NCBI GenBank assembly: GCA_013306675.1
Contig: JABLUY010000077.1
Location: 62,001 to 126,000, forward strand
Direction of reading: 5' to 3'
DNA length: 64,000 nt
Source: Thraustochytrium sp. TN22
Lineage: Eukaryota > Sar > Bigyra > Thraustochytrida > Thraustochytriidae
Made by a program: the position numbers and the translations under genes. Shown here one piece after another: positions 51,774 through 63,024 of the stretch; position 1 is the first letter of the stretch, and each line of letters opens with the position of its first letter. The notes beneath the pieces were generated by a model. That model made no database searches. It was not told where the DNA came from and saw nothing but the letters and a program-made list of their open reading frames with translations.

Positions 51774-53336
51774 ATGGCGCTGCACGGTGGCAGTCGCCAG
51801 GCGGAGAATGAGGGCGAGCTCAGCGAGCACGTCTTCGCGGCGCTCGGCTGGCCCGAGCCGGAGGACGCCGACAAGGGGCGGGCGGGAAATACGCAGAGGC
51901 CGCCGAAGCGCGGCGCCACCCAGACCATTTTCACCTTGGATTTGCTCATGTGCATGCACTGGGTCACGGAGCATTTCCTGCACCTGGTCACCTTTAGCCA
52001 GCGCCACGGTAAGATCGCGGGCTTGTCGCGGCGGCTTGAGACGATGCAGCGGAGCTCCAGCGACCAGCTCTTCCGCAAGATTCACCTGCTCATCAGCGAG
52101 GACAAGCAGCCGCGAGGCTACAGCGAGACCGCACTAAAGTGCGCCAAGCGCGCCACGGTCTTCTTTAATGGGCTCGTTGACACCACCAAGGAGAGCCCCG
52201 ATCTGCGGCGCAAGATCGAGCTCGCGCTCAAGCGCCTCTTGAGGCGGTGCGAGCGGATGATCGATCTCACGCAGCAGCAGGTCTCGCAGGCGTCTCTAGC
52301 ATCCATCTCACAGTCAAGAAACTCTCGCTCACCGGCGGAAGAGGCTCTTGGGACGCATGACGATGTGGCGGTGCGGCCTCGAGTCAAAGAGAAACCAAGC
52401 AATGCGGCGGTCTCTGGCGCTCATCGCCAGGACTTTGCAGCTCCCGATGCGGCGGGATCCGATCTTGTTCGGAACGCCGCAGCTTCCGGCGTCGCTTCCG
52501 AGCGCAAGCGCAAGGCCCATGTGCACACGTGCAACCTGAGCCCGACGGCGCCGCCACCCAGCAAAAGAGTTGATGATTGGAGCGAAGTTGGCACCACCGC
52601 CAAAGCGGCCCTCTCCAAGGGCGGGCAGTCGCTCGATGAAAGCACTTCAACACCAAAGAACGTGCCTTCCACGTCAAGTAGCGCCGAAAAGACGCCTCGA
52701 AGCTCGTTCTCCTTCAAGATTCCTGGTGAGCGCAACGGTTGCAGCGCAGGCAGAAGCAACAGCACTTGTGAAGAGACCGCTCATGACGGAGCGCCGACGA
52801 AGGAAAATGCCAGGACGCCTCGTGGCAAGACCCGGACTCTGAGTTGCGCGGCCAGTCCTCAGACCGAGCGGCCTGCGGACCCAAAGTTGCCGGTGGTAGA
52901 AGTGTCGACGCGACCCGTCCATCGAATGCTCCAGGAGCTGTCCGAGAAGGACGCCTCGATCCAGGTTCGCTGTTTGCAGGACGTTTACGCTGCCTTTCGC
53001 GACCGGGTCGCCAGATTCCGTCCTAAATGGGTGCAAGAGTGCGTCGAGGTGGACAAGGCAAAGGGCACGGCGAGGGTCACCATCCTCTATGACGAAGGGG
53101 TTCTGCTGGAGCGCTACATTGCCGACGCGTCGTTGTGCGATCCCATCGCCAACGCTTTCCGCGACCTCGTCGCGCGATACATGGGCCGCGGGCAAGGATC
53201 GAGGCCGAAGCGGAGGCACGAGCAGTCCGCCAGCTTCGACTCGCAGTTGCCCAAGTCGCGCAGAACTGGGCCCAAGAGCGCAGGGCGACGTGGCACCTCC
53301 GGCTCGTCGCGGCGACGGCACGGCAAGACTGCATAG
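51774..53336 (+). CDS. J-domain-like protein, member 2, with degenerate HPD
   Basis: 520 residues from the ATG at 51774 in GCCATGG (MALHGGSRQAENEG). It shares two regions with the gene at 32383. The first, at about 50-150, aligns as DQLFRKIHLLISEDKQPRG against the J-like helix-loop of member 1; here the HPD triad reads SED (108-110) although DKQP is kept, so Hsp70 stimulation is unlikely. The helix after it is LKCAKRATVFFNGLVD. A long Ser/Thr/Pro/Lys-rich linker follows. The second shared region, at about 400-475, reads RVARFRPKWVQECVEV and ARVTILYDEGVLLERY against the matching part of member 1. The C-terminus is strongly basic (RPKRRHEQS, KSAGRRG, SRRRHGKTA), which fits a nuclear or nucleic-acid-bound protein. 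Role unknown. Confidence 0.8.
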   Translation: MALHGGSRQAENEGELSEHVFAALGWPEPEDADKGRAGNTQRPPKRGATQTIFTLDLLMCMHWVTEHFLHLVTFSQRHGKIAGLSRRLETMQRSSSDQLFRKIHLLISEDKQPRGYSETALKCAKRATVFFNGLVDTTKESPDLRRKIELALKRLLRRCERMIDLTQQQVSQASLASISQSRNSRSPAEEALGTHDDVAVRPRVKEKPSNAAVSGAHRQDFAAPDAAGSDLVRNAAASGVASERKRKAHVHTCNLSPTAPPPSKRVDDWSEVGTTAKAALSKGGQSLDESTSTPKNVPSTSSSAEKTPRSSFSFKIPGERNGCSAGRSNSTCEETAHDGAPTKENARTPRGKTRTLSCAASPQTERPADPKLPVVEVSTRPVHRMLQELSEKDASIQVRCLQDVYAAFRDRVARFRPKWVQECVEVDKAKGTARVTILYDEGVLLERYIADASLCDPIANAFRDLVARYMGRGQGSRPKRRHEQSASFDSQLPKSRRTGPKSAGRRGTSGSSRRRHGKTA

Positions 53337-54683
53337 ACATACATCATCTCAGACCGTGCCCGAGCCCGCTCGCGCCGCCAAGCAGGACACGAGCTCGACT
53401 GCTCACGCGAGCATCGACCAGCCTCTTTAGAGATGCCATGGCCGCCCCGCGCAGCCAGCAGACTCCGCCGCATAATGCGCTGTAAGCGAGCGAGCCTCTG
53501 AGGTCGGTCGCCTGCCTGCACCTTCTTTTTAGTATTCCTGATCAACGCGACCACCTCTTCCGCGCCGCTCAATGCCCGCGCTCCGTGCCCTCTTGCGAAT
53601 ACCACCGAGTCCATCCCCAGACCCCGCCAGCCGTTGCTTGCTGTGCTCGACCGCGATCGCGCCGGCCGCCGTCGGCCGTCCTCGACGTGCGTCGTCGCTT
53701 GATCGAAGCTGGAGACCTCGAACCGCAAGCCGCCGCGAGCAGCGCAAGCAGCCGCAAGGCGCGGCGCTCTCAGGCCTTGTGTCTGTCACGATGCTGCGCT
53801 TGTAACGTTACCAGTAGCTTACAGCGACCATGGCGAGTTCAAGTTCGAGTCAGACGTTCATTCATTCATTCTTTCTTGCTGCGCTGGCTGCCAGGGCAGT
53901 GAGTAACTTGAACGTTGTACCAGTTGAAGTTGAACTTGAAGTCGCAAGTGCAAGTAGAGCTGTGGCCAACCAAGGTCTCCGCCTCTCTCGCACAGACAGA
54001 TTACCAACTCGAAACGAGCCCAGGCGCTCCTCCACGCGGCTGGAGGCGGCGGCCTGCGGCGGCGGAGGGGCGCGAGCCCTGGGCGGGGCGGGGCGGCGGG
54101 GCGGCCAGCGGATGATCACGGCGGAGCACAAGCCGGGCGGGAGCGAGCCCTGGCGGTGCGGTGACGTGCGGTGCGAGCGGCTGCGAGCGCGTGCGAGGCG
54201 TGCTCCACGGCGAGAATGTGTGCGATCTCTCTCTCTCTCTCAGGCTGAGCAGGCTGGCTGTCAGCTGCTCTCACTGCAGCTCATCAGCGCCGCGCTCATC
54301 ATCTCATCGGGCTGATCAACTCACGGTCAGTCAGGAAGAGACGAGCGCGCGGCGTGGGGGCGCACTGGCATCAAGTAGGCCCTAGCCTCTAGGCGAGGAG
54401 CTGAGGGCTGGCGCCGCAGCCGGCTGTCGTGATCGCAGGCTGGCGTTTTCCTTGCATGATCTGCTGCCGAGGTCGTGAACGGACGCTGCTTCGCAAACAA
54501 GCTTGGGCTCTGGCTTAGCGTGGCGATTATCTTAGCAGTAAACGATGATTCATGTAGTTATGTCGCGCCGGCGGAGCCCGGCCGGGCCTTCGCCGGCATT
54601 CACATCGTGACATCCACGAAGTTCTTGTGTTGACTGATGATGACAGTGAGGTGGACACTGCAGCACGGACCCCAGCCTTACTG
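53337..54683. other. Convergent intergenic region
   Basis: Between the stops of the plus-strand J-like gene and the minus-strand spliced LRR gene. Contains ATTCATTCATTC near 53857, a stretch of TTGAACTTGAA-type motifs at 53903-53955 and GGGCGGGGCGGGGCGG near 54080-54100. No gene seen. Confidence 0.6.
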
Positions 54684-57115
54684 TTAGTACCGACCACCGT
54701 GTGAGGGCAAGGCGACCTCGCACGGGCGCAGCAGGAAGGGGCCCAGGAGCGGAGAGGAGGCGGCCAAGCCCGCTGCCTCGAGGCGGACCGCCGCGATCCG
54801 CGCGCGGAGGAGGTACGCCTGGCCTTGGTTCGGCGAGACGGCGGCCTCGTTTCTGTGCGCCGAGTCGGCCGGGAAGCACGCGCCATCGTTGCTGTCGCCA
54901 TTGTCCTTGGCAGTGATCATGAGGCGCTCGACGCGGTGGCCTCGTGTGACGAGCACCGGGAGCCCGCGCTGCCGGGCGACGGCCGCTGCGAGGCGCAGCT
55001 CCGCGACGACCTGCTCGCCGGCCGCCACGGCGTCGCGCAGCTTGCGCAGCAGCCGGTTTGCGCGGAGCTGCGGCAGGTCGTTTGCTTCGTCGCCAGGCCC
55101 GCTGCTCAGACTGCGTGCGTGCAGGCGCGCGCGCGAGCGCCAGCGCGAGAGATAGAGCGCAGTCAGCGCGAGCGCCGTCAGCTTTGCCTTCTCCTTGCCT
55201 TCCGCGGCCCATCGCTCATCTTCACGTACCGCAGCAAGGAGCGGTTCGTCATGAGGGCCGCCTCCCAGATGTCGGGGCACGAGGCGCCGTAGCGCAGGCT
55301 GCGCGCCACGCTCGTGTTAGCTGCCAGCCACCGCAAGGCCGCTCGACGATGCGGAGACGTACCTGAGGTGCTCCAGGGAGGTGTTGGCGCTCAGCATGCG
55401 TGCCAAGGGCACGAGGCCAGCGCCCGAGAGCCGTGCGCTGTCGAGGGTGAGCTCTCGAAGTCCCAGGCCTTGTCCTAGGCCTTGTCCTAGGCCTTGTCCT
55501 AGGCCTTGGTGGACCTGCAACGCGAGCGCGAGCGCGCGGGCGCCGTCGTCGCCGATCTGGCAGCAGGAGAGCCGCAGCGAGCGCAGCCTCGGGTGGCCGG
55601 CGACGGCCCGCGCGAGCGCGCGCGCGCCGTGGTCGCAGATGTCGACGTAGTCCAAGCAGAGCGCCTCGAGCGACTCGTTGCGAGCGAGCGCCGCCGCCAG
55701 GGCCTCGGCCGCGGCGGGGCCAAAGGTGCTGTGGCTGAGGCTGCGCGCACGCACGCGGAGACGTGAGTCCAGGTCCCGCGACTCGCCCGGAGCCCGAGTG
55801 CAATGTGGCGCCAACGTACTCGAGGCGCTCGAGAGGCGCGCGCACAAGCAGTGTGGCCAGAGCGCGCGCGCCCCGATCGCCGACGTGGTTCTGGCCGAGC
55901 AACAGCTCGCGGAGCGTGGTCATGTGCGCGATTGCGGCGGCGCCGTCGTTGCCGATGTCTGCATGTGCGAGGCTGCGCGCGCGCGTCCCCCCCTCTCTCG
56001 TCAGTGCCACAACTTGTGAAGATGGCTAGTCACCAAGATGCGGGGCGTGCACGTACTTGAGCGTGGCCACGCGTAGCGCGGCGGCCAGAGCGCATACAGC
56101 GCGGTCGCCAAGCGGGTTTCGAGCGAGGCTGTACAAGGTCAGTCCAGCAAAACTTCTTCGACATGCGCGCGCGCGATCCACTCCACGTACCTGAGCTTGC
56201 GAAGGCGCGCGTGGGGCGGCGGCGCTGCGGCCGCGAGGGCGTCTGCGTCGAGCGGGCCTAGGTCGTTTCCGCTGAGGTCGAGGTCGTCCAGGGAGACGCA
56301 GTGCACAAGGAGGGCCGCGGCGCCGGCGCCCCGGATCCCATTGCGCGAGACGTCGAGCGCACGTAGCGTGCGGTGGTCTGCGAGCGCGGCGGCCAGGCTC
56401 TGCGCGCCGAGGTCCGCAAGCGCGTTGCTGGCGAGACTAAGCCTTTGGAGCGCGCTGGCGCGCCCGAGCGCCGGCATGAGCGCGTGGTGGAGCTGGTCGG
56501 GGCACAGGCGCGTGCGCTCGGCGTCGAGCTTGCGCAGCGCGGGCGCCGTGGCGACGAGGTCGGCCAAGGCCGCGGTGCCAACGCTCTCGAGGCAGTTGCA
56601 AGCGAGGCTGCGCACGTGGTCAGTGGCCGATGGTGGCGTGCGATTGGCCGAGGCGCGGGCCGCCCATCAACGTACTCTAGGTCGGAGAGCGCCCTGTTGC
56701 CGTGCAGGGCGCGGAGGAGCTCGCGCACCTCGGCAGGTCGCAGGCCGTTCTGGCGCAGGCTGATGTTCTGCAGCGCGGTGCAGGCGCGAAGACCCACCGC
56801 GAGCGCATCTGGGCCGAGGAAAAGGCCGCCGAGGCGGCAGTCTGCTAGATTGAGCTCGCGCAGCGTACCGGCCGCGAGCGTGCTACGCAGGGCTTGCACA
56901 GACAACATGCAACAGCCGGACAGGTCGAGCGCGCGCAAACTTGTCGGCAGCTCCGCCGCGTCGTCGAGGTCGAGCGCGCGCAAACTTGTCGGCAGCTCCG
57001 CCGCGTCGTCGAGGTCGAGCGCGCGCAAACTTGTCGGCAGCTCCGTCGCGTCGTCGAGGTCGAGCGCGCGCAAACTTGTCGGCAGCTCCGCCGCGTCAAC
57101 TCCGTCTTCGGGCAT
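54684..57115 (-). CDS. Spliced leucine-rich repeat protein (ribonuclease-inhibitor type), seven exons
   Basis: Gene model, minus strand: exons 57115-56676, 56607-56191, 56128-56057, 55972-55820, 55740-55363, 55298-55230 and 55110-54684. They join to 1956 nt, 651 residues. All six introns (62-119 nt) are phase 2, begin GTACGT, end in CAG (five times GC(G)CAG-like) and carry CTGAC, CTAAC or CTCAC some bases before the end. Each junction rebuilds the L-x-x-L-x-L core of an LRR: SDLDLACN, RKLSLARN, ATLNLAHA, ERLDLSHS, EHLSLRYG. Exon 1 opens with four 15-residue ELPTSLRALDLDDAA units, then about 14-16 RI-type LRRs of 24-29 residues follow; exon 7 encodes a helical, non-LRR tail (LPQLRANRLLRKLRDAV). 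No signal peptide or membrane segment, so probably a soluble intracellular binding protein; the partner is unknown. It is not a close relative of the FBXL-like LRRs of the membrane array. Confidence 0.85.
56922..57100 (-). repeat. Four 45-bp tandem units in exon 1 of the LRR gene
   Basis: Units start at 56922, 56967, 57012 and 57057; they are almost identical (one substitution changes Ala to Thr in one unit). Each encodes 15 residues with LPTSLRALDL, a short LRR-like pattern. Confidence 0.93.
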
Positions 57116-57938
57116 GGCGGATGCTCGTAGTCTGCGGCGCCGTCAGCCTGCCTGCCTGCCTGCCTGCCGTGCGCCACTGGAGCGAGCAAGTTGGAGGCCA
57201 CGTACACGAGGTCGCGCGCCGCAGCGCGCGGTTGAGTCTGGTCCATCAAGATGTGAGCCCTGGAAGCGCGGCGCCCCTGGTGCGCGTGCGTGCGCGTGCG
57301 TGCGTGCCGTGCCGTGCCGCGTCGCGTCGCGTGGCGTCGCGTGGCGTCGCGCCACGCCGCGCTGCGCCGCGTTCCGGAGCAAGCGGGGGGGCGAGCTCCC
57401 CTTTGCGGGCTCGGACCGATGGTGCGTGCTTGCGTCGTCCACGTCGTACAGTCGCCGTGGCACTGCCTGCAGCAGTGCACTACGTTGTAAGCTGACTGAG
57501 TTGTGCGCGTCAGGTGGGCCAGTTGTTGCGGCTCGTCAAAGGGGCCCATTTTCCGCGGACAAGTCTTGGTGGTGGGTGTGTAGAGCATGAACAAGTCTGT
57601 GCGCTGCACTTTGCGTTGCATAAATGGAAAATCTTGACTCGTCGTTGCTTTGCGCCGCTTTGATGCTCGTCGTTGTTTGGTTTGAAGTTCGTCGTTGGTC
57701 TGAAGCTGCTTGCTTTGATGATGGGTGTTGCTTGGAATGAATGAATGAAAAAGGATTGGTGTACATGTATGATTCTAGAGTAAGATGTCAATCGCTTGAG
57801 GAGGTATAACAAGCGCAGCGTGGCGCTGCAGGTGCTGCAGAGGCCGCAGGGCGCTGCGCTCCCCCCCCCCACCCCACCCGCGGCAGCGGCCCGAGCTGCC
57901 CTGGCGTTTGATTTGCTCGCGCGGCGTGGAATAGGTTT
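57116..57938. other. Intergenic region between the LRR gene and the MYB gene
   Basis: The left part is GC-rich with stepwise changing repeats (CGTGC, GTGCC, GTCGC units at about 57285-57370) and is upstream of the LRR gene. The right part, about 57580-57790, is clearly less GC-rich, contains TGAATGAATGAA, and is probably the 3' untranslated region of the MYB gene. A 120-codon minus-strand frame there is not protein-like. Confidence 0.6.
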
Positions 57939-59017
57939 TCAAAAGACGGAGTCGTCCTTGCTCTTGGCGCGCTGGATGGACTTGAAGCGGGACTTGACAC
58001 CATTTTCGGTGCGGCCCGGCAGGCTGCGCTTGATCTCAGCCCACTTGTTGCCAATCTTGGCGTGGAGATGGAGGAGGATCTGGTCCTCCTGATCGGTCCA
58101 GGGCCCGTGGTTGATGGAGGGGTCGAGGCAGAGGTTCCAGCGCTCGCGGCACTGCTTGGCGGTGCGGCCGGGGATGAGCTCGGCGATCTTGGTCCAGGAG
58201 CGGTCGTTGCCCTGTTGCTCGAGGAGCTGGAGGAGGTGGTTGTCCTCCTCGCGGGACCACATGCCCTTGACGAGGCCGGGCTGGAGCACCTTCTTCCAGC
58301 GCTGGAGGCACTGCACGTGGTTGCGGCCCTCGACGCACTGGGCGATGGCCTTCCAGTTGGACTCGTTGTACTTGGTGACGGCGCGCTTGAGCTGGTCATC
58401 CTGCTTGGCGGTCCAGCGCTTGCCAGCGATCTTGGAGCTGCCGACGCGGAGGGCGCGCAGCGGGTCGCGCGTGCAGCCGGGCGCGGGCGCGTAGGGCAGG
58501 CGGCTACCGGAGCGCTGGGCGGCAGCCACCACGTCGGGGCGGGCGTCCGCGAAGGAGCTCGTGGCGCTGCCGCTGGGCGAAATGGAGCGCTGCTGCTGCT
58601 GCTGCTGCTGCTGGTGCGGTGCGGGCGCGCCGAAGCTGTGCGCGGCGGTGCTGATAAAGGCCGGCGCGCCGTAGTGCGAGGGGCGCGCGACCTTGGCGGC
58701 GGGCGTCTGCGGTGCGGAGCCGGCGGGCGCCTTGCGCTTGAGCGAGGGCATGGCGGCGCTGCTGCTCGTGGTGGTGTCGGTGAAGGGGGCGGCGGCGCTG
58801 GCGGCGAAGTCCGCCATCATGTCCCGAAAGGTGAGGTCGTCGGCCTCGAGGCCGATCGAGCCGAGCGGCTGGAAGGCGTCCGGCATGTCGAGCGGCGCTG
58901 GCGTGGGCTCGAGCGTGCCTTCGAGGGCCGCGGCGGCGTCGGCGGCGGCGTCGAGGTCCAGGTCGAACAGGTAAGCACCGCCGCTGCTGTTGCGGTGGTG
59001 GCCGCTGCGGTGGCTGC

Positions 59018-59064
<47 letters not shown>

Positions 59065-59606
59065 GTGCTCGTCCCGAGGGCGCCGTTGTCGCCGAGCGAA
59101 GCGCCGTTCGCGGTGAGAGCCGACATGATGTCGGCGGCCGTGGCAGAGGCGGCCAGCAGCTCCGCCTTGGTGTCGCGGTTGTTGTCCGCGAAGGATTCGT
59201 TGGCGAGCGCAGGCGCCTCGCTGCCGTAAAAGCCGAAGGCGTCCAGGCCCGGCACCAGGTCGTCGTCGAAGTCCTGCGCGCGGGCCTCGAGGCCGAGCGA
59301 GCTGGGCTCGGCGAAGAAGAAGGCGGCACCGCGGGGCGAGCTGTGGCCGACCATGGGCGGCGCCAGCTCGGTCTCAATCTTCATGGCGCTGCCGTCGAGC
59401 GCTGGCAAGTTGAGCGGCTCGAGCTCCAGCAGGAGGTCCAGGCCGCTGCCCTGCCGCTGCGCCTGCTGCGCCTGCTGCGTCTGCGACTGCTGCGCCGCGA
59501 GCGCGCGCCTCCTGGTGACGACGCCCTGCTGCTCCGCGAGCTTGCGCGTCTCCTCGAGTGCCGCGGCGGCGCGGTCCGCCGCCGCCCTGTCCTGCAGGAG
59601 TTGCAT
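57939..59606 (-). CDS. Three-repeat (R1R2R3) MYB transcription factor
   Basis: The start is probably the ATG at 59606 (MQLLQDRAAADRAAAALEE), giving 555 residues; the frame stays open to 60392, but that extension is Arg/Ala/Ser-rich. Three MYB repeats fill the C-terminus: R1 at about 394-446 (GKRWTAKQDDQLKRAVTKY), R2 at 447-499 (GMWSREEDNHLLQLLEQQ, RTAKQCRERW) and R3 at 500-545 (GPWTDQEDQILLHLH, RTENGVKSRF). The helix-spacing Trp residues are all there except the last of R3, which is Phe. Such proteins bind MYB sites (AACNG-type) in DNA and, in plants and animals, often regulate cell-cycle genes. The region before is acidic and rich in Ala/Ser/Asp (DLTFRDMMADFAASAA), a likely activation region, with polyglutamine tracts at about 182-197 and 331-338 and a possible nuclear signal (PSLKRKAP). 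MYB domains at the very C-terminus are unusual for this class. Confidence 0.92.
59014..59064 (-). repeat. CAG/CTG repeat encoding polyglutamine in the MYB gene
   Basis: About 16 uninterrupted CTG units on the plus strand (CAG on the coding strand). A shorter tract of about eight units lies at 58590-58613, and another in the first codons upstream of 59606 (about 59609-59627). Confidence 0.95.
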
Positions 59607-61104
59607 GCTCTGCTGCTGCTGCTGCTGCCGCTCGCCGGCGTCAGGTGCGGTCGGCGCCGCGGAGGGTTTCGCGGCGCGGGGTTGCGTTTCCTGCGTGCTC
59701 GGTTCGCCGGCGCGGTCCTTCGTGCGAGTGCTTTGCTTTGCTTCCTCGCTTGCTTGCTTGCTTGCTCGCTCGCTTCGGGTTCTGCTGCCTCTTCCTGCCT
59801 CTTCCTGCCTGCCTGCCTGTGACCGGCTGGCTGCGCCTGCTCTCCTGCGCTCTCCGCTGGCTAGCGCGCTCCGGCTCGCCGGGAGCGGGCGGGAGCGGGC
59901 GCGTTGACGGGCGGTGGCTGCGCGACGGCGCGGCTCTCGCGCGTTGCGGCCGCTGGCGCGGCCTGGCAGGCGCGGGCGCGGGGCGCGCGGGCGCGCGAGG
60001 GCTCGAGTCGAGCGGCCGGCGGGCTTGGCTTGGCTTGGCTTGGCTTGTCCTGGCTCGGCCGCTGATGCGCGATGGCTGCCGCGCTCGGCCCCTGCGTAGG
60101 TAACGCGCGCGAGCGAGGGAGGAGGCCGCCGCGGCGCGCGGGCGGGCGGGCGGCGCGGGGGCGGGCGGCGCGCGGGCGCGGGGGCGCTGCTGCTGCTGCT
60201 GCTCTCGCGCGCGCGGGTGCTGCTGGCGCGGCTCGAGGTTGCTTGACTGCCGCCGCTCGATCGGCCCACGCCGCTGTCAAGCAGCCGCGGTTCGCCGCGC
60301 CTCGCTCGAATCCCGTGCCGCAACGCGCCGCTGTCCCCAGCCGCCGCCGCCGACGCGCGCGCTGCCCCCCCGCTCGGTCTCACAGCCAACAAGCCACGTG
60401 CGCCGTGACAGACCGCCGCAGCGGAGACGGCAGACGGACGCGCGGGACGCCGCGCCGCGGAGCGAGGAGCGAGAGCGGCAGCGAGGCTGGCGAGACGCGG
60501 CCGCGAGAGCGAGCGGGAGCGCGGGAGCGCGGGAGCGCAGGGCGCAGAGCGCGGAGCGCGGAGCGCAGAGCGCAGAACTTCGGATTAGTTCGAAAGAAAG
60601 AGAGAGAGAGAGCAGGGAGAGCGGTCGGAGCAGCCGAGTGAGGCTGCGGCGTGGCGCCGATGGGACTCGCCGCGGCGCCCGCAGAGCACGCGCGCTCCGC
60701 GCTGCGCGGCGGCGAGCTGAGGAGCGGAACCTGCCTCGCGCCGCCAGACGCGCGTCTTCAGACGCAGGCCTTGGTTGCGCCAAGCACTGGTCTCCGCGTC
60801 GGCCATCCCTCCCCTCACCACGTGGCCAGTTGGCAAGCTGGTTTCCAACTCACCCAAATCCCAGGAGACGCGAGCAAGTGCAAAGTATGAATGGCTTCTG
60901 TGTCAAGCGCCACTGTGAGAAAGAGCGCCAAGAGAGGAGGCTAGTCAGAGGAGAACATGGGACAGCGCGGCGCAACAAGGCTCTCTGTCACGGCACTGCT
61001 GAACCCCGGACCCCAGCGAGGCCGATGCCGCTGCGGCATCTCGATTCACCCGCGCTGCGTCGGCCTCGCGCGCCGCGGCCGGCGGCGGGGCAAGCGCGCG
61101 GCCC

Positions 61105-61178
61105 GTGGCGTGGCGTGGCGTGGCGTGGCGTGGCGTGGCGTGGCGTGGCGTGGCGGGGCGGGGCGTGGCGGGGCGTGG
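61105..61178. repeat. GGCGT pentanucleotide array
   Basis: About ten perfect GTGGC units followed by variants with GGGGC, 74 bp in all. Confidence 0.9.
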
Positions 61179-62976
61179 AAACGCGGCTGGCGGGCGTAAG
61201 GCGGCGGCCTCGCAGTTTTCTTTCCTCGCACTTTCTGCGTTGGTTCCCTCGTGCCCCGAAAAAGCGCGAGCGGTGGGCGACCTGCGCCCGCGCGAGCAAG
61301 AAAGCAAGCAAGCAAGCAAGCAAGCGAGCAAGCGAGCAGGCAACCAAGTTGTCCGGACTCCGGAAGTTGCTTCCGGACTCGTCGGGTCGAGCTGGCCGCG
61401 TGGCTGGCGGCGTGGCGCCGTCCATCCATCTTGCGTCCCGCCAGTCGCTTGTGAGGCGCCGTGCGCAGCAGGCAGCGCTCAGCTGCCGCGCCGCGCTGCG
61501 CTCAGCTTCGGCCGCGCTCGATTCGATTCATCGCCTGCCAGCCAGGGATTTTGTTGCACTACAGAGGCCAGCAGTCCGAACAATCCGCCGCCAGGAAGTA
61601 GTCCCTCGAGACTTGAGAGCACTGGGTCCTCGTCTCGCCATCTTTGATGGCTTCTGTCGCACGCATCATACTAGCTCGCTCGCTCGCTCGCTAGCCAGCG
61701 CGCGGCGCAGCTGCCGCCCGCTCCAGGCAGGTGCTCTTTCTTGTTCAAGAACCCGCACGCGAGCCTGGGGCGGGAGCCGTCACCGGAGCCAGAGCGAAGC
61801 CTGTCGCACCTGATCAACGCGTGTGCCATCGTGGTACTTGGCATGCGCCAAGCAGCACCTTGCGAACCTCAAGGCGCCTGACTACTAGATTGCACGAGTG
61901 GATCACTGCCCATTGCGTCCCAGCGACGCTTCGCTCGATGCGCTCCGGCTCGCTGGCCGCCCTCGCTCCCCTCGCTCGCTCGCGCGCAGCCGCAGCGCCA
62001 CCTTGCCAACGAGCGTCCCACTGCGCTCGCGGCTCTCCTACTTGAGTGCCAACTTGGAGAACTTCATTCAAGTAGTCCTGGCCGCGCCACAGTTCGAGGC
62101 GCGCGAGGCGCGCGCGGGCGCGCTCCATCACCAAGGTCGCCTGGCGCCGCGTGCGCGGGACGCTCGGGCGGTCCCTGGCCGCGCGCGCGCGAGCCCGTCC
62201 GAGTCTGGCAGGCAGGCTGCGCTGCCGCGCGCGAGCGAGCCTCGACGTCGCCCAGCCAAAAGCCAGGGCCGGGCCCAGGGGGGGTAGGCTGCGCGCGCGC
62301 GGTCACGGAAGCACCGGCGGCGCCGCCTCAGAACGGGCCACGACTGGCAAGGTGGCTGCGCGGCGGGCGCGGCGGCCTCGTGCCGCAGGCTGCGCAGACT
62401 GCGCGCAGCGCAGCCGCAGCGGCAGCGGCGCCGGCCTCGCAAAGCCCAGGTCTGCAACTGCAGTTTTCTTCAAGTTGTCCGAGTCGTCCTGCGGTGCGCT
62501 GCGGTGCGCTGCGCCGCGGTGCGGCGAGAGATACCTTACCTTGATTGCAGCGGTCATGCTCATGCTAAGAAAGCGCGACCAGCGAGAGAGCCATCGGGCC
62601 GCTTCCATCGCCATCTCCAGCGAGCGGCCATCCATCGTGGGGTCGTGGCGCTTCGTGGCCGCTCAGCCGCTGCCGCCGGCACCTCCTGTCGTGATCGCGC
62701 TTTCGCTCGGTTCCAGCCAACCCCGCGCTGCTCGCGCGGCTCCGAACTCGGCTCCGCCCGGAAGACTTGCCATGGCATGTCCGTGTCCTCACGCGTACGG
62801 GATGTGCGCCCGGCCACCATGACCACGCGCACGCCGGTGCGCCTTTCGCACACCCCGATGTAACGCGAGCTGCGATGACGAGCAGCGACGAGCATCACCG
62901 CTGTGTCATCGCTGTCAGCTCATGCGATCAGACAGCCTGAGAGCGCTCCTGGGCGTGCTACTCCTCAACGTTTCTC

Positions 62977-63024
62977 GAGCTGGAGCTGGAGCTGGAGCTG
63001 GAGCTGGAGCTGGAGCTGGAACTG
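62977..63024. repeat. GAGCTG hexanucleotide array
   Basis: Seven perfect GAGCTG units and a final variant (GAACTG). Confidence 0.92.

Noticed and set aside
58062-59822. 586-codon plus-strand open frame
   Set aside because: Antisense to the MYB gene, with Leu runs from CTG repeats; the MYB repeats on the minus strand are unmistakable.
60239-61813. 524-codon plus-strand open frame
   Set aside because: Arg/Ala/Ser-rich product over simple repeats; no protein-like features.
61814-62640. Possible spliced gene (helical ARLELWRGQDYLNEVLQ stretch and a GTAAGG donor-like site)
   Set aside because: I could not join the pieces into a model with consistent splice sites.
62560-62898. Minus-strand stretch reading SSRYIGVCERRTGVRVVMV, vaguely like the start of an AP2 domain
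   Set aside because: Key aromatic residues of AP2 are missing and the rest does not follow; too weak to call.
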